From: Brugia malayi
Taxonomy: Eukaryota > Nematoda > Chromadorea > Rhabditida > Onchocercidae
NCBI RefSeq assembly: GCF_000002995.4
Contig: NW_025062478.1
Location: 11,466,001 to 11,530,000, forward strand
Direction: 5' to 3'
Length of the DNA: 64,000 bases
The translations under genes were made by a program, and so were the position numbers. This document shows, in pieces, positions 24,979-39,300 of this stretch (the first letter of the stretch is position 1; the number at the start of each line of letters is the position of its first letter). Below the pieces are notes generated by a model. The model saw only the letters and a list, made by a program, of their open reading frames with translations, ran no database searches and had not been told where the DNA came from.

Positions 24979-25052
24979 AATATAATCTATTCATAGCAAA
25001 TAATTTTTCTTCAACTGACGTGTACTATCATCATTCTTACGTGTATTACGTG

Positions 25053-25058
25053 AATAAA
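25053..25058 (+). terminator. Poly(A) signal of the DM9-like gene
   Basis: AATAAA lies 75 nt after the stop codon at 24978, a typical nematode 3' UTR length. Confidence 0.55.
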
Positions 25059-25185
25059 AACTCAATAACTAATCAATGTGATTTATTTGTATCAAAAAGA
25101 AAAACAAAGAATAATGCAAATTTATTTCACTCAAATTCTGAATTGCATTTTCCATTAATATTTCATGATAATTAATGAGAAAGAA

Positions 25186-25228
25186 ACAATCTATTTGCGC
25201 TTATTTCAAAGAAGCGCAAATAGATTGT
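25186..25228. repeat. Perfect 17-bp inverted repeat with 9-nt loop
   Basis: ACAATCTATTTGCGCTT is followed by the loop ATTTCAAAG and the exact reverse complement. It lies 208 bp past the DM9-like gene's stop. The stem is too short for a standard microRNA precursor. It could be a hairpin in read-through RNA, a barrier between transcripts, or a tiny foldback remnant. Confidence 0.75.
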
Positions 25229-28200
25229 AGGTGCAAAAGTTTAAAATAAATTATTCAATAAAATAATTATTATCAAGAGAGAAAAATTACAATCATTAAA
25301 ATGTATGTGCATAAAAGATTCTGAAAATAGAAATGAAATATTTCAGTAAAATTTTCATAACAAACATAATTGCAACTTTAAATAATTTGTAAAAACAAAA
25401 TGCAAAAAACAAAAAAAAAAAAAAAAATTTAGCTTTCAATTTATACGTGAAGTTTAAATTCTAATAAATTCATTGCAAGAAAAAAATTCTAAATGCATTT
25501 TTCTTTCTTTTTTTTTTTTTTGAAGAAACACTCTAAATCATCAAAAGCATTTCTTCCGCTTCAAATGATAACAAAGTGCGCCATCCTTTTGTCATCATTT
25601 CCCTTCAATCTTTAACCCTTCCATCATTCTGATCTCATTTTTATCAGTCATTTTCTATGAATCACATTTTCATTTCTATCATTTATTGATTATTTCATTA
25701 ATTTTTGCTTAGGCAAATAAATTAGAAAAAAAAAAAAAGAGATGAAAGCGAACAGTTTAAGTATTATCAATTATTATCAAATTTCATATCATTTAATTCT
25801 TATTTAAAAAAAAAAAAAAATTAGTAAAATTAATAATTTAGTAAATTTTATGAGTTATATTTATTGATGATAAAATTAAATCAAAGTGAATTGCAATGAT
25901 ATTATCACCATTATTCATTATGCATACTTATCATTACTATGTTATCAGTATGATTTTATCTATATATTATCATTGATCATTAGATCAAAAACTATAATGT
26001 AAAATTAGAAATATGATAGCACAGATTTAAAAAAATGAAAATATTCCTGAGAAAAATCTTATCAGTTGCTTCGCTTTTTTTTTTTTTTTTTTTTGTGAAT
26101 ATAAAGATTGAGCAATAGATATTAAATTTCGAATGATTATTTTTAGGAAAATTTTAGAAAAGTAAAAAATGTTTGAAAATGATTGCAGCGTTTTTGTTTT
26201 AATATCTTTTTATTATATTTTTTAAATTAATATTGATTATTTATATTTAAACATTTATTAATAATATTTGCAATTTATATTCCAATTATTTATACTTTAA
26301 TATTTTTGTATTTCATACTTTAATTGCAACGTTTTTTTTTTTTAAAATCTTTTTATTATATTTTTTAAATTAATATTGATTATTAATATTTAAACATTTA
26401 TTAATAATATTTGTAATTTGTATTCCATTTATTTATACTTTAATATTTTTGTATTTCAAACTTTATTTTTTTTTTTTTATAATAATTATAATTATTTTTT
26501 TGCATATTTTATAAAAAGTTTTATCATAATAAAAATTGAAAAATTATCAAATGGAAAAAAATTTTTCAAATAAACAATAATTTTAAGCCAAATAATTATT
26601 TATTTGCTAATATTGTATTAATAAATGATAAAAAAAAAAACTTTTATAACAAAAATTTTTCACTTTTTTTTTTTTTTATTGTTGAGCGTTAAATTTGATT
26701 GCAACAATGAATCATTGAATTAATGCTAAATGATTTTTTTTAAATGCTATTTGAACAGTTTCAACAAAAATTATTGTAAAATCATTTAAAATTTTCATTA
26801 AAATTGTTGAAAATCTGTTAAAGATCTTTTATTTATTTATTTATTTATTTTTTAAAAACAAAATGATTAAATATAAAAGCGCTAAAATTTAAATTTTAGC
26901 ACTGTCATCAATTGCATTTATATATCATTTCATAATTATTTCCAAAAAAAAAAAAAAAAACTTTTTTTTTTTTGAAATTGAAATTAAAAAAAATGAAATT
27001 TTTTTCTCTTTCCTAAAAATCGATTTATTTGTTTATTTTTATTAATTAATAATTTAATAAATTTGTTTTAATCTTTCTTTTAAGATTCATTGGAGCATTT
27101 CAATTTTACAATTATATGTATTTCTTCTTTTTTTTTTTTTTTTTTAATAAGAAAATTAATTTTACCATAAAAAAAAAACTGATATATACTAAATATTTCA
27201 TTTTTATTCAATTTTTAATAAAATATTAATTGAATATAAATTTATCATCTTATAACATTCATTTTAAGTTTTATAATTTCTAATCATTTTATACAAATAT
27301 AAAAAATCAATTTTGTTTTCCTAATTTATTTTGATATTAATTAATGATTAAAAAAAAAATTTCATTTCAAATCTTTTTTTTTTTTTTGAACTTATTTTAT
27401 CATTTCAAATTCACAATTGTATACATTGTTTATAATTTCGTTAGATTAAAAAAAGAAAAAAAAAAAAAACTGATATATATTTTATTTTATTTAATTTATA
27501 ATTAAATATTATAATTAAATTTTTACAATTAAATATATTTTTTATTAATTCATAATAATTCTTTAAATATAATAATTATTTTCAATTTTAATTTTATATT
27601 TTTTAAATGAATTTTACAAAAAGATTTAAAATTGATTGATTGATTGATTTATTTGTCTTTCTTTGAAATTTGTTAACCAAACGATGAAATCGATACGTTG
27701 CAGAATTGGCAAATTCTTTTTTGCTTACATTTGATATATGTTTAATTAAATATTTATTTTAATCGATCAAAGATTCTTTTTTTTTTTTTTCTTTTCATTG
27801 AATTCACAAACCATAATTACTTCACCCTAAAAACTATATGTATACTATAAAAAAAAAAAAAAAGAAATTACTGCTATATTTGTAAAATACTATTTGACCT
27901 TGAAATCGTCAATTATATTTACTTCTCGAATAATTCAAAAAAAAAAAGTTTAAAAATTTTATTGTAAAAATTTTTACAATTTCGTTCCATTTTTTTTTTT
28001 ATAAATGTTGTTTTCGTTTTCTTTTTTTGTTTTCCAAAATTATCGTTAAATTCATTGATCAATTTATTATTAAAGCTAAAATAAATTGATATTTAGCATT
28101 TGATATAATTTCAAAAAAAAAAAAACTATTTAAAAACTATTTTTCTTTCTTCAATTTTTAAATAATTTGTGTAATTATTTAAGGTTGAATAAATTTTTCA

Positions 28201-31090
28201 TGAAAAAGGAATGAAATTTTGAATGCATTCATTTCTAATGTATATTTTCAAATTAAAGAATAAAAATTTAACAAAATTAAAGAAATATGCAAAATGATTT
28301 TTTCAATTCTAATTTAAATTGCAATCTTATTATTTTTTTTTTAAAAAAAAAAACTATTAAAAATTTTGAAATTTTGCATTGAAATAATTTAATTGTATTG
28401 AATAAATTTTATCATTAATATTTGCTAAAATATTGTTGTATAATTAATGATAAGTTTTTAATTTCTTTCATCAACTTATCATCTCTAAATAAAAATTATG
28501 ATCACTCTGAGATGATACAAAAGTAAACAATTAAAAAAAAATGAATTGAAAATTTTTTTAAAAATTTTTATAAGCATTAATAGAATTTTGAAAATATTGC
28601 TTTGATTTTTGACATGACAAATACATTTTCAAAAATAAAAAGAATAAAATTTAAAAAAAAAAAAAAACTTTAAGAATAATTGATTTTTAAAATTTTTTAA
28701 AATTTCGACGAAATTTACAATTTTTTTATTTTAAATTATAATAGTTAAACATATAAGAAAAGCCATTCATTCCATTTGATATTCTCTAAAATTCCTTTTA
28801 AATGAGCAATATGCCTTTTCTTTTTATTAGCCAAAAAAAAAAAAGATGGAAAAATTAATTTGACTTTTTTTTTTAAAAATATTAAAATTGTTTTCTCTCT
28901 AAATTTTATTATTATTGTTATTGAAGAAGAAATAATCAGTGGCTACAAACTAGATTTTCTATTGTTTATTTTTAATTTAGAAAAAAAAAAAAAAAAGAAA
29001 AAAGGTTAATGTAAACAAATAAGTTAAGTGTTTGTAACAACAAAAGCTATTTCCGCTTCTGCACTTTTTTTTTTTTTATTTTCTGTTTTAATTTCATTCC
29101 TTTAAATTTTCTTTTAAATTAAAAACTTTTAAGTGGAAGAAACGGAAATTTTTTTTTTTTTAATCCAGCAACAGCCACTTAATTTATTTGTTATTTCAAA
29201 TATTTAAACCTCAATGATGCAAATGAAATCATTAAATTTAATTCTGTTAATTCATTTCTTATCTTTTTCATTTTACAAAAAAAAATTTCGCAGATTATCG
29301 ATTCTTTTTTTAGTTTTCTTCATTTTTTGATAAATGGTAATTTAGAAATTTAAAGAGAAAATTATTCCTTCATAAATTATTATTTATTGTTATTATTATC
29401 AAGATTTGATTAAAGAAATAAATAGTTTAATTTTTTAATTTAAAAAAAAAAAAATATAGTACTACAAGATTTTTACTTTTTTAGAATAAAATAAATGAAA
29501 GTAAAAAATTTTAATCATTATTAATTTCCATTTTGCACATATTTTGTTCTATTAATTTATTCTTTTCTATGCAAATTCTTGAAAAAAAAAAAAAAAGAGA
29601 TTTCACCTTACTTTTAGAAAATTTACTTTTAATTTTTTTTTTTTTAGAATTTATCTTCTTTTTAATTTAAAATTATCAAAAAACAAAAATTTAGCAAATT
29701 TTTTTTTCAGCTTTGCTTCTATAGTAATATTTAATTAATTGTTTTAATTATTTTATTTCAAAATAATTAAAGGATCAGTGAACATTAACAGTTAATTAAT
29801 AAAATTAAAGTTAATTAATGCTATTATACTAAATAACTTATTTCTTATCATTGATTACTTATTGTTAAGCTTAATTAATGATAGAACAAAATATTACAGC
29901 AAAATTTTTATTACAATCGTAAATTTGCATTTAAAAGATTAAAAAAAAAAATTTATTGGATGAGTAAAAGCAAAGACAATTAGGAAAAAAAGTAAGTAAG
30001 TAATAGAATTGTAAGTAATAAGCTTAAATGATTATTGTATTTTCAATAATTAGGCAATATTAGTTAGTAAAACATTTAAAAATTAATTTACTCAATTACA
30101 TTAATCAAATTTAATTATCCTAAAGTGCCCTTTTTTAAATAATTATTAGTCAACTTTTATTATAATAAATGCAATATATCATAATTCATTAATTCTGAAA
30201 AAAAAAAAAAATTTTTCACTTTTATATTTATAAATAATGCAACAAGAATTAAGTACCACTAGTAAAAATATAAATAATAAATAATTTATTTATTTTTTTT
30301 AACAAAAATAATTGCATTCCTTTTTCTCAACCATTTTTTAGTATTTATTATATTTATTATAGTTTAAAAAAAATTTTTTTTTTTTTTTTGAGAAATACTA
30401 TAACAATAAAGATTTTACTTTATTGTATGACCAAATATTTTCATACAAAATAAATTCTTTCAAATATTATTTTATAAAATGAAAATTATCACAATGAAAA
30501 AAAAAAAAAAAAAAAAAGTAACTCTCAAAGAATAAATCATTTGTAAAAAAATTTTTTTTTGTTGTTATTGCTTGTTTGTTTAAAAATAAATAAATAAATA
30601 CATAAATGCTTATTGAAATATAATTATACTTAAAAATTCATTGTTTAATTAAAATATTATTTTTATTGTTTTAATTTTATTTATTCTTCTTATCTTTTTT
30701 TTTTATTTACCACAAAAAAAAAAAAAGCAAAAATTGGTTTTGAAAATTTTACATTCAAAAAATATCAATCATTTAAGAAAATTTCCTTTTAAAAAAAAAA
30801 ATGAGCGAAAATTTCAATTAATACTAATGAAATAGCAGTTCAGTCATTCATTATTCATTTTTATAGAGAAATTTCATTATTTAAAAATTAAAAAAAAAAA
30901 TATAAATAATACTTTTAAGAAATTTACGAAAAAAAAATTTTATAATTCTTTTGTGTTTCATTTTTTTTTTTTTGTTTCGTAATGTGCTGAAATTAAAACA
31001 ATTTGAAATGGTAGTAACAGGTACTAAATTATTAAATTAGAAATGTTTATGTTGTCGCTTTGATTGTTAGTAATGACAGTACGGTGACAA
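25229..31090. other. Intergenic AT-rich desert
   Basis: No exon is recognised on either strand. The sequence is nearly all A/T homopolymers and ATTTAA-like words, with one local tandem duplication at 26183-26466. Confidence 0.6.
26183..26466. repeat. Tandem duplication, about 142-bp unit, 2 copies
   Basis: The segment beginning TTGCAGCGTTTTT (26183) is repeated from TTGCAACGTTTTT (26324). The following TCTTTTTATTATATTTTTTA and TATACTTTAATATTTTTGTA blocks recur at a constant 141-143 bp offset with few mismatches. Confidence 0.8.
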
Positions 31091-31107
31091 TTTCACAGTG
31101 AAAATTT

Positions 31108-31540
31108 CGATACATACATACACACATACATACACATACACACACATGCACACATACACACACATATGCACACGGACACACATATACATACATATACATA
31201 CACACATGCATACATACACATGCACATATACACACACACACATATACACACGTATATGTACACATGCACACATACACACACACATGCACACGGACACACA
31301 TATACATCCACACATGCACACATATACACACGTATATGCACACATGCACACATACACATACATATGCACACGGACACACATATACATACACACATGCATA
31401 CATACACATGCACATATACACACACGTATATGCACACGGACACACTACACACACGTATATACACACATATACATATACATATACACACACACATACATAC
31501 ATACACAGCAAACACATACACATAAATAGCAGACACACAG
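31108..31540. repeat. CA/TACA microsatellite block
   Basis: About 430 bp of interrupted CA repeats with CATACA, CACATG and CACGTATA variants. It holds higher-order units (for example CACACGGACACACATATACA) repeated several times. The His/Thr-rich and Cys/Val-rich frames on both strands are repeat translations. Confidence 0.92.
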
Positions 31541-32719
31541 TACACACATTATTTGTTTTAAACTAGTTTTAAACTTTAAAACTATCTTACCAAAAAGTAC
31601 CAATCACCAATCATTTTTATCGTTTTTTTTTTTTTCTTGCATATTTACAAATAATGGAAATTTCATTAATTTTTCTTTGCAAAAAAAGCAAAGAAAAACG
31701 AAAAGATTTTATGTACGAAAGGACTTTTTACCTTTAAAAAAATTTAAATATTTTTTTTTTTCTTTTTTACAACAATTCCTTTGTACTGAAAATTGTTGAT
31801 TTTCTCGAAAAAAAGAAAGAAAACTATAAGATTAAACATAAAAATTTAAAATTTCGAGAAATTGTGGTGAAGAAAAAAAAAAAAAGAGAAAAACCTGATT
31901 TTAGCAATTTGTTTACTTTATTAATATTATATTTAATATTTAGTATAACTTTTTTTTTGTTGTTGTTGCATATTTGCTATTCATTTTTTTTTTTTTTTTT
32001 GAATATTTATCATAATTTTTTCTTTTTTTTTTTTTATGATTTGAACTATTAATTCAATTTTCGATTTATTTCTTTTTTTTGCATAATATTTTGAACTAAA
32101 ACAATATTCATTGAGTTGAATAATATTTTGAGAATTAAAATATTTAGATTGATTTGTAATAAAAAAAATTACAATTGTACGAGAAAATTTGAACAGTATT
32201 TTTTTTTAAAAAAAAAAAAAGCAAAATGAATAAAATTCAAAAAAAAAAAAAAAATTAAACCAAAATATTACCACCAATAATATTAAAAATATATTTATAA
32301 AAAAGCAAAAAAAAAAAAAAAAAAAAAAACATTCAGTTTTCATTTAATATAATAATTTACAATTTTTGTGAAGAAAAACAAAATTAAAATCAAAACAGAT
32401 AATAAAAAAGTTTTCTTTTTTCTTTTTAATTAATTACTCTAAGATTAACATTTGTAATTGATTAATTTTTGATCGTTGAAATAATATATTAAATGCTTGT
32501 GCTGTTTTTTTTTTCTTCCTTTTTTTTTAAAAAAAAGATTTAAAATTTAGGAATGTTATGAAAAAAAAAAGAGAGAGAGAGAGAGAAACAAGAAATTTAT
32601 TGATCATTTACTGAAATTTCTACGAATTAATTCATAATATTACAATGTGAACAAAATTACTTATCGTTTATTTGACAGTTTCAAATTAGTGAATTATAAT
32701 TTACTAATTGTATTTATCA
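31541..32719. other. AT-rich spacer
   Basis: No exon seen. Very long A and T tracts, plus a short GA tract at about 32570-32586. Confidence 0.55.
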
Positions 32720-33290
32720 ATTATTATTATTGTTATTGATATTGATTATTATTATTATTATTATTATTGTTCTTACTATTATTGATTATTATAATAATAA
32801 TTGTTATTGATTATTATTATTATTATTATTGTTATTGTTCTCCACCATTATTGATTACTATAATAATTATTGTTATTGATTATTATTATTATTATTATTG
32901 TTCTCCACCATTATTGATTACTATAATAATTATTGTTATTATTATTATTATTATTATTATTAAATTATTATTATTATTATTATTATTATTGTTCTCCACC
33001 ATTATTGATTACTATAATAATTATTGTTATTGATTATTATTATTATTATTATTGTTCTCCACCATTATTGATTACTATAATAATTATTGTTATTAATTAT
33101 TATTATTATTATTATTATTATTATTGTTCTCCACCATTATTGATTACTATAATAATTATTGTTATTGATTATTATTATTATTGTTTTCTACTATTATTAA
33201 TCACTATAATAATTATTGTCATTGATTATTATTATTATTATTGTTTTCCGCTATTATTAATTACTATAATAATTAAAATGAAATATTATA
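32720..33290. repeat. ATT microsatellite organised as a 57-91-bp minisatellite
   Basis: (ATT)n arrays are punctuated by GTTCTCCACCATTATTGATT or its variant GTTTTC(T/C)... at 32837, 32900, 32991, 33054, 33126, 33183 and 33243. Each is followed by ACTATAATAATTATTGT. The spacing varies with the number of ATT units. The array ends about 40 bp before the start codon of the large gene, so it occupies that gene's proximal upstream region. Confidence 0.9.
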
Positions 33291-33302
33291 AATATTTGAA
33301 GA

Positions 33303-33314
33303 TTATCATTTCAG
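33303..33314 (+). promoter_or_regulatory. Probable trans-splice acceptor of the large gene
   Basis: TTATCATTTCAG lies 19 nt upstream of the ATG at 33334. It matches the nematode 3' splice consensus, and no upstream donor or exon is evident across the satellite before it. This fits spliced-leader addition or a short 5' UTR intron. Confidence 0.45.
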
Positions 33315-33333
33315 TCGAAAAATAATAGCGCAA

Positions 33334-36300
33334 ATGAGAGAGAAAGTGAATACGACAACAGATGAAATGATGCAATGTCGAAGTTTTATCGATTTAAATA
33401 TTTTGAATTGCGCAAGTGGATCAAAGATTGAAACGGATTATGATATGAATGAAATGAAAGATTTACGGTCATTTACCGGTGTAAGTACAGCATATCGTAC
33501 AATGGCTGTTTCACCGGATGCAAAAAAACTTTTATTTAAGTAAGTTTTTTTCTTTTTTTTTTTTGAATGAAATAAGAAATATTTAAAAAAAAAATAATGT
33601 TTTGAAAATTGTATTAATCTTTTTTTAACAACAAAAAAATTGCTAATTTAATTTAAAAAAAAAAAAAAAAAACAAAGTTTTAATTTTATTTTAAAGCTAA
33701 ACTTAATAATTATTATGCTGTAAAATTTATTTGTTTTTTTTTTCATCGCAACAGAAATTTTTTTTTTTTTTTTAAAAATGGACAATTTTTGAAATTAATT
33801 CGTATAGTTTTTAGGATTCAGATACTAAAATTGTTATTTATTTTATCATTTTTTCTACTATTGCATTTGATTATTATTGAAAAAAAAAAAAAAAAAAAAA
33901 CTAAAATTTGATTTGGTTTAATATACGTCTAATTTTAATTTTTATTTAAATTAAAATTTTTTAAATTATATTTTAACTTTATCGCATTTATGAAAAAAGT
34001 TTTTAATTTCAATCATATGTCTTTCAACTTCCAATTTAAAAAAATTTCACATTTTGAATTGAATATTCTTTCAATGAAAAGATAAACAAGAAAAAAATTT
34101 TAAACGTGAAAGCATTAATTGCTGCATTGAAAACACAAAATTAGTATTTAACTTCTATTATTAATTATTCTTTTGAAATAATTTTAATTAAAACTTGTTT
34201 ATTGCAATTGCAAATTAATAACTCTTTATTTTAATTTAATGCTTTTAAAGTTATAAGATTTATTGCTTTTTTTTAAACAAAAATAAAAACACAAATCGAT
34301 CAGTTTGTGATTGGAAAATTTAAGCACACTGAAAAATAAATAATTTTAAAATGAATTAAAATATTTATCTTAATTTTAGATAAAAAATTAAACAACAATA
34401 AAAAAAAAAAAGACTATTTTTATTATCTTTATTTCCTCATTTTATTTCAGCTAAAAATTATTTATTCGTCGAATTTACATTTCTAACATAAAAATGAAAA
34501 ATATGCAATTTCATTTTTGCAAATAATTATTTGCAATGCTATTTTTATTTTAATAGTAAAAGTATTAAAAGTTAAAAGATAAAGGGACAAATTTCAAAAA
34601 ATGCAATAAAAGTTAATTAATAATTTTAGTTCAAAATTGGTAAATGAATTTTCCGGTTTTTGCATTTTATTTATTTTCTGATTTTTCAAAAATTTTTATA
34701 AAAAATTATTTAAAAGCACAAATTTGATTTGTTTATTATTCATATCCATTAGTTTTCTTTCTTTCATTCTTTCCATATTTGTTTATTTTTATTTTCAACA
34801 AAATTATTGAATAATTTTCTTTTTTTTTTTTCATTTTGTTCTAAAATTGTTAAATTATTTAAAAAGTTTAAAAAATGTAATAGAATATATTAAAAGAAAA
34901 GAAAAGAAATCCTAAATTCATATTATTACACTTATATTTGTAATAATTTTTTCTTTTCTCTTTTTTTGATAAAATAATTTTTTTTTTTTTTGTGAAATAA
35001 AAAATAAAAATTTTTGGAAAAGTTGCAAATTTGCTTAAAAAAAAATTTCAAAATGTAACATTTTAGCATTATTTTTTTTTCTTTTTTTCTTCAATTAATG
35101 CATTTTTTTTTAATTTTAAAAAAAAAATAAAATAAAATTTTTTTTAGGAAAACTAATAAACAACTTTATTTATACGATACTGATGATGAAAATCAATGCG
35201 ACAATTACACAATTACTGGAATTGATTTTAAGCATAGCGAAGATACGGTAATTACTTTAATTTAAGTAATTTAAATAATTTAAAAAGAAAAGGAATTAAT
35301 TAATATAAATTTAATTTAACATTTTAGATGACAATAGTGTTAAAATGATATAAATTTATTGTTGCATTATATACAATTAAAATGGATTAATTTCAATAAA
35401 AATTATTCATATATATCTAAGAGAGAGAGAGAGAGAATGGAAAAGAAATCAAGAGAAGAGAGGAGAAAGAGAGAGCGGGAGAGAGAGAAGAAAAGAAAAA
35501 GAAAGGATGAGATTAAAATTTAAATTTTTGAAATAATTGAGAAAATAAATTTTTTTTTTTTTTTGAAAAAATCTCAATGTTTTCTTTTTTAGGAAATGAA
35601 AAAATTAAAACAATTTTTTTTTTTTTTAAAATTATTCATTTATACGAATGAAACTTTTTAGATATTTGATATAGCATTTTTGGATATGGAAACGATTTGT
35701 TTAATATTACAAAATCGTGAAGGAAATTTGTACATAACAAAAGGAGCAATAAATTTTGCATTAAAATTAATCGTTATTTGTACTACCATTACTTTTACAC
35801 AAATTGTTTGCAAGTAAGTAAGATAAATTACAAAATAATATTTATTTGTAAAAAAAGAATTTATCAAATTATTACTGAATTATTTAATTAATTAGTAAAG
35901 AGAAAAAGTTTTACAAAAAAAACAATAAAAAAATGACAAAATTAAATTAATTTATATTTTTGATAAAACTTTTTTTTTTTACAGTTAAATAATATAGAAA
36001 TTTTTCTTAAAGATTACAAAATAAAAACGAAAAAGAAAGAAATGTAATTTAGATTTGAAAAAAATTTCTTTTATAAAAAAAAAAAAAAATTCATTATTTT
36101 TTTTTTTGTCGTTGTGAAATTTTAATTTTAGTAATTATCTGACTATAGAAATTTGCAAAATATTGCAAAAAAAAAAGAAAAAAAAATTCTAAAAATAGAG
36201 AAGAATAAATGTTTTATTTGTATTTTAAAAGAGGAAAAAAAATTTTTTTGTTAAAATTGAGTAAAAAATTTTTTAAATTTAAATTTTTAAAGGAAACATT

Positions 36301-39300
36301 ATACAACAACAGTAATATACGATGAAACAGGTCCTGTTTTAATATCATATCCATTATCATTGCAAAGTAAAATTCGAAATGATTCACCAAAAATATGGCT
36401 TTTGCATTTGTCAAATTTTTATTCACGTAAAGGTATTCGAACAATTATTATTGAACCATCTATTAAAGATAAAAAAGGTAAATTTTTCATAAATTTTATA
36501 TATTTGTAAAATAATTTTTTTTATTTGTAAATATTTTGCAAATTTATAATTATAAATTTTTTTTTTTTTTTTTTTAAATTTCTACTAATACATTTTCTTT
36601 TCTTTTCTTTTTCCTTTTTTTTTTTTTTTTTGCTGATATATTTTTTTTAAATAAATTAATTTTTGAACTTTTTCATTTTCATTGTTAAATTTTATTGATT
36701 TCTTTTTTTTTTTTCTTTTTCTTTTTTGTGTTTCGTTGCTTTAAATATTCTTTGAACTTTTGTTAAATTCTTTGATATTTGATATTTCAATCATTTTGCA
36801 TTTCACTCAAGAAAATGACAATTGAAAAAGTTGTTAATTGCTTTCTAACATTTTCGTCTGCTAAATATTGGGACAAAGGTCAAAATTCTTTGCCTTAATT
36901 TAAACCTAAATTTTTAATTACTACTTGTTCTTATTGTCTTCTAAGAATTGATTTTATCATTTTCTCTGCAAATTAAAGCTCTTACTGATAGCTTAATTAT
37001 CATTCCAGTTAGCTCCGGTTATATCTACTAATCCCGGTTATTCGCGGTAGTTCAGTTAAAGAATAAATTCTTTTCTTGAAATCAATTCCTGAATTGAACG
37101 ATATTTTGGCATATTTAAAAAAAAAAAAAAAATGCATAGTTATATGCAAATATTTCGCCCATTTCGTTAATCATTTTAACCTATTAAATAAAAATTGAAT
37201 AAATAATATAAATAAACAGAAGTTGTAAGAATTAAGAAAAAAATTAAAATTATTTCACATATTTTTTGATTGCAAATGAATTTTTATTTATTATTAAAAA
37301 TTCTTTATGTTTATTAAATTTTTAATAAATAATAATTTGCAATTTGAGTGCAAAAAATTTTAATAATAAAACATTTTGCTTATGCGAAAAAAAAAAAAAT
37401 TTATTGCATAATAAATGGTTTAATTGAAATTTGTAATTTAAAAATTTTTAAATTTATGAATTTTCAGCATTATTTTGTGATCCATTCATTTATCAAAATT
37501 GCGTTTATTTATTCAATCGTTTCGAGAGTACCATATTAAGTGTTGCTATTACTGGTAAAAATCGTGGTCGTACACAAATACTGAACACAAATCCGGATTA
37601 CCGGTTTCAAAAGCCGAATAATAAATATGCAAATCGTTGTTTATTTCTTCTACGTAATATTATTCTAGTTTATTGTCATCAACGTTTGGATAAACCTAAT
37701 GAAGAACCACAACTTTGGATCCTAGAATTGAGGTATGTGTTTATTTATTTTTTAAATGTGTAAACAAATATGTTAAATTACTGATTCATTTTATAACAGA
37801 TAAATAAATAAAATATAAAAAAAATTTTTGTTTCTTAAAATTTCAGAAAAAAATATTATTATTATTATTAAAGTTATGAAGAAATAATTTCAATATTAAT
37901 AATGCTACAGTTGCATATTATTAATAATAAATATATATAAAAAAAAGGTAATTTCATATTTAATATTTGAGCAAAAAATGGTTTCAAAATTAATATATTA
38001 CTAATAATTAAACAAAAATAGGTAAATAGATAGTTTCAAAACTTACGAATCATTTAAAAATTAAAAAATAATAAATAAATTAGAAAAAAAAAAAAAACAA
38101 TGCTTTCAAATTAATAGATCAATAATTAATTAATTTTTTCTAAAACAACCAATTAATATAGCTTTTAATTTATGCTAACATTTCTTTTTTTTTTTTTTTT
38201 TTTTTTTAAATTCGTATATAATCAATTAGATTAATTAAATTTTTTTTTTTTTGTTGCAAAATAATTATTTTAGCAACTCATTTTTTTTTTTTTTTTTTTT
38301 TTATTCTCTAATGTTTTATGTTGATCAAAAAATTTTAAATAAAATTAAACAAAAATTTTATTCAATTCATTGTTATTCGACAAAATGCAAAAATTTTATT
38401 TAAAAAAAAAACAAAAGGAAAATTTGTTAAGAAATGATTTGTTTGGCATATATTTAGAACGATGACATGGCATCGATTACATCTCATTCTTAATCATCAT
38501 CATCCAATTGGTTTAGTAAATTTTCAAAAATCAGCGAAAGAAGAATTAGCATATTTACACGGTGAATGTGGTCGTAGTAAATGCGTGGAAAAAGTTCACT
38601 TATATCAATTAAGTACCACGCAGGATTCTATTATTATGGTTTACTTTTTATTTCTTTAAAAAAAAAAAAAAAAAGAGAAAAAATCTAATTTTGTGATTAT
38701 TTTTAAAAAAAAAAAAAAAAAAAAAGTTAATGGAAAAATTAATTTTGCAAAAATTAATTTTAAAACTTTCTTTTTTTTTAAATAAATTTTTTTTTTCCTA
38801 AATTGTAATATTAAAAAAGAAAAAAAAAAAAAAATTGCAGAGTTTTGTTTAATTTTAAAATTATTTTAGTGAATGATAAATAAATGAAAAAAAAAAAAAA
38901 AACCAATTAATTAAGTATCTTTTTTATTATTATTAATATTATTGTTATTGTTGCTTATTATTATTATATGTCATTATTATTAATATAGTTTATTATTTCT
39001 ATTTCTGCTATTATAATTTTTCTATTATTATTAATACCATTATTATTATTATCGTTATCATTATTATCATCTGTTATTGTTATTGGTATTATTTATTATT
39101 ATTATTATTATCATCTGTTATTATTATTATCATCTGTTATTGTTATTGGTATTATTTATTATCTATTATTATTAATACCATTATTATTATTATCGTTATC
39201 ATTATTATCATCTGTTATTGTTATTGGTATTATTCTATATATATTTATATATATATATATATTATTTATATTGGTATTATTTATATATATATATAATATA

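Noticed and set aside
31047..31566. Several overlapping 100-166-codon open frames on both strands, Cys/Val-rich or His/Thr-rich
   Set aside because: All are translations of an interrupted CA microsatellite; open frames in every phase of both strands are expected from the repeat.
32767..33325. Ile/Tyr/Leu-rich plus-strand frames
   Set aside because: Produced by the ATT minisatellite upstream of the large gene.
36995..37050. Possible extra exon (TTAGCTCCGGTTATATCTAC...) with acceptor and donor between exons 4 and 5 of the large gene
   Set aside because: In the phase set by exon 4 it hits a stop after a few codons, and its 38-bp length breaks the frame into exon 5.
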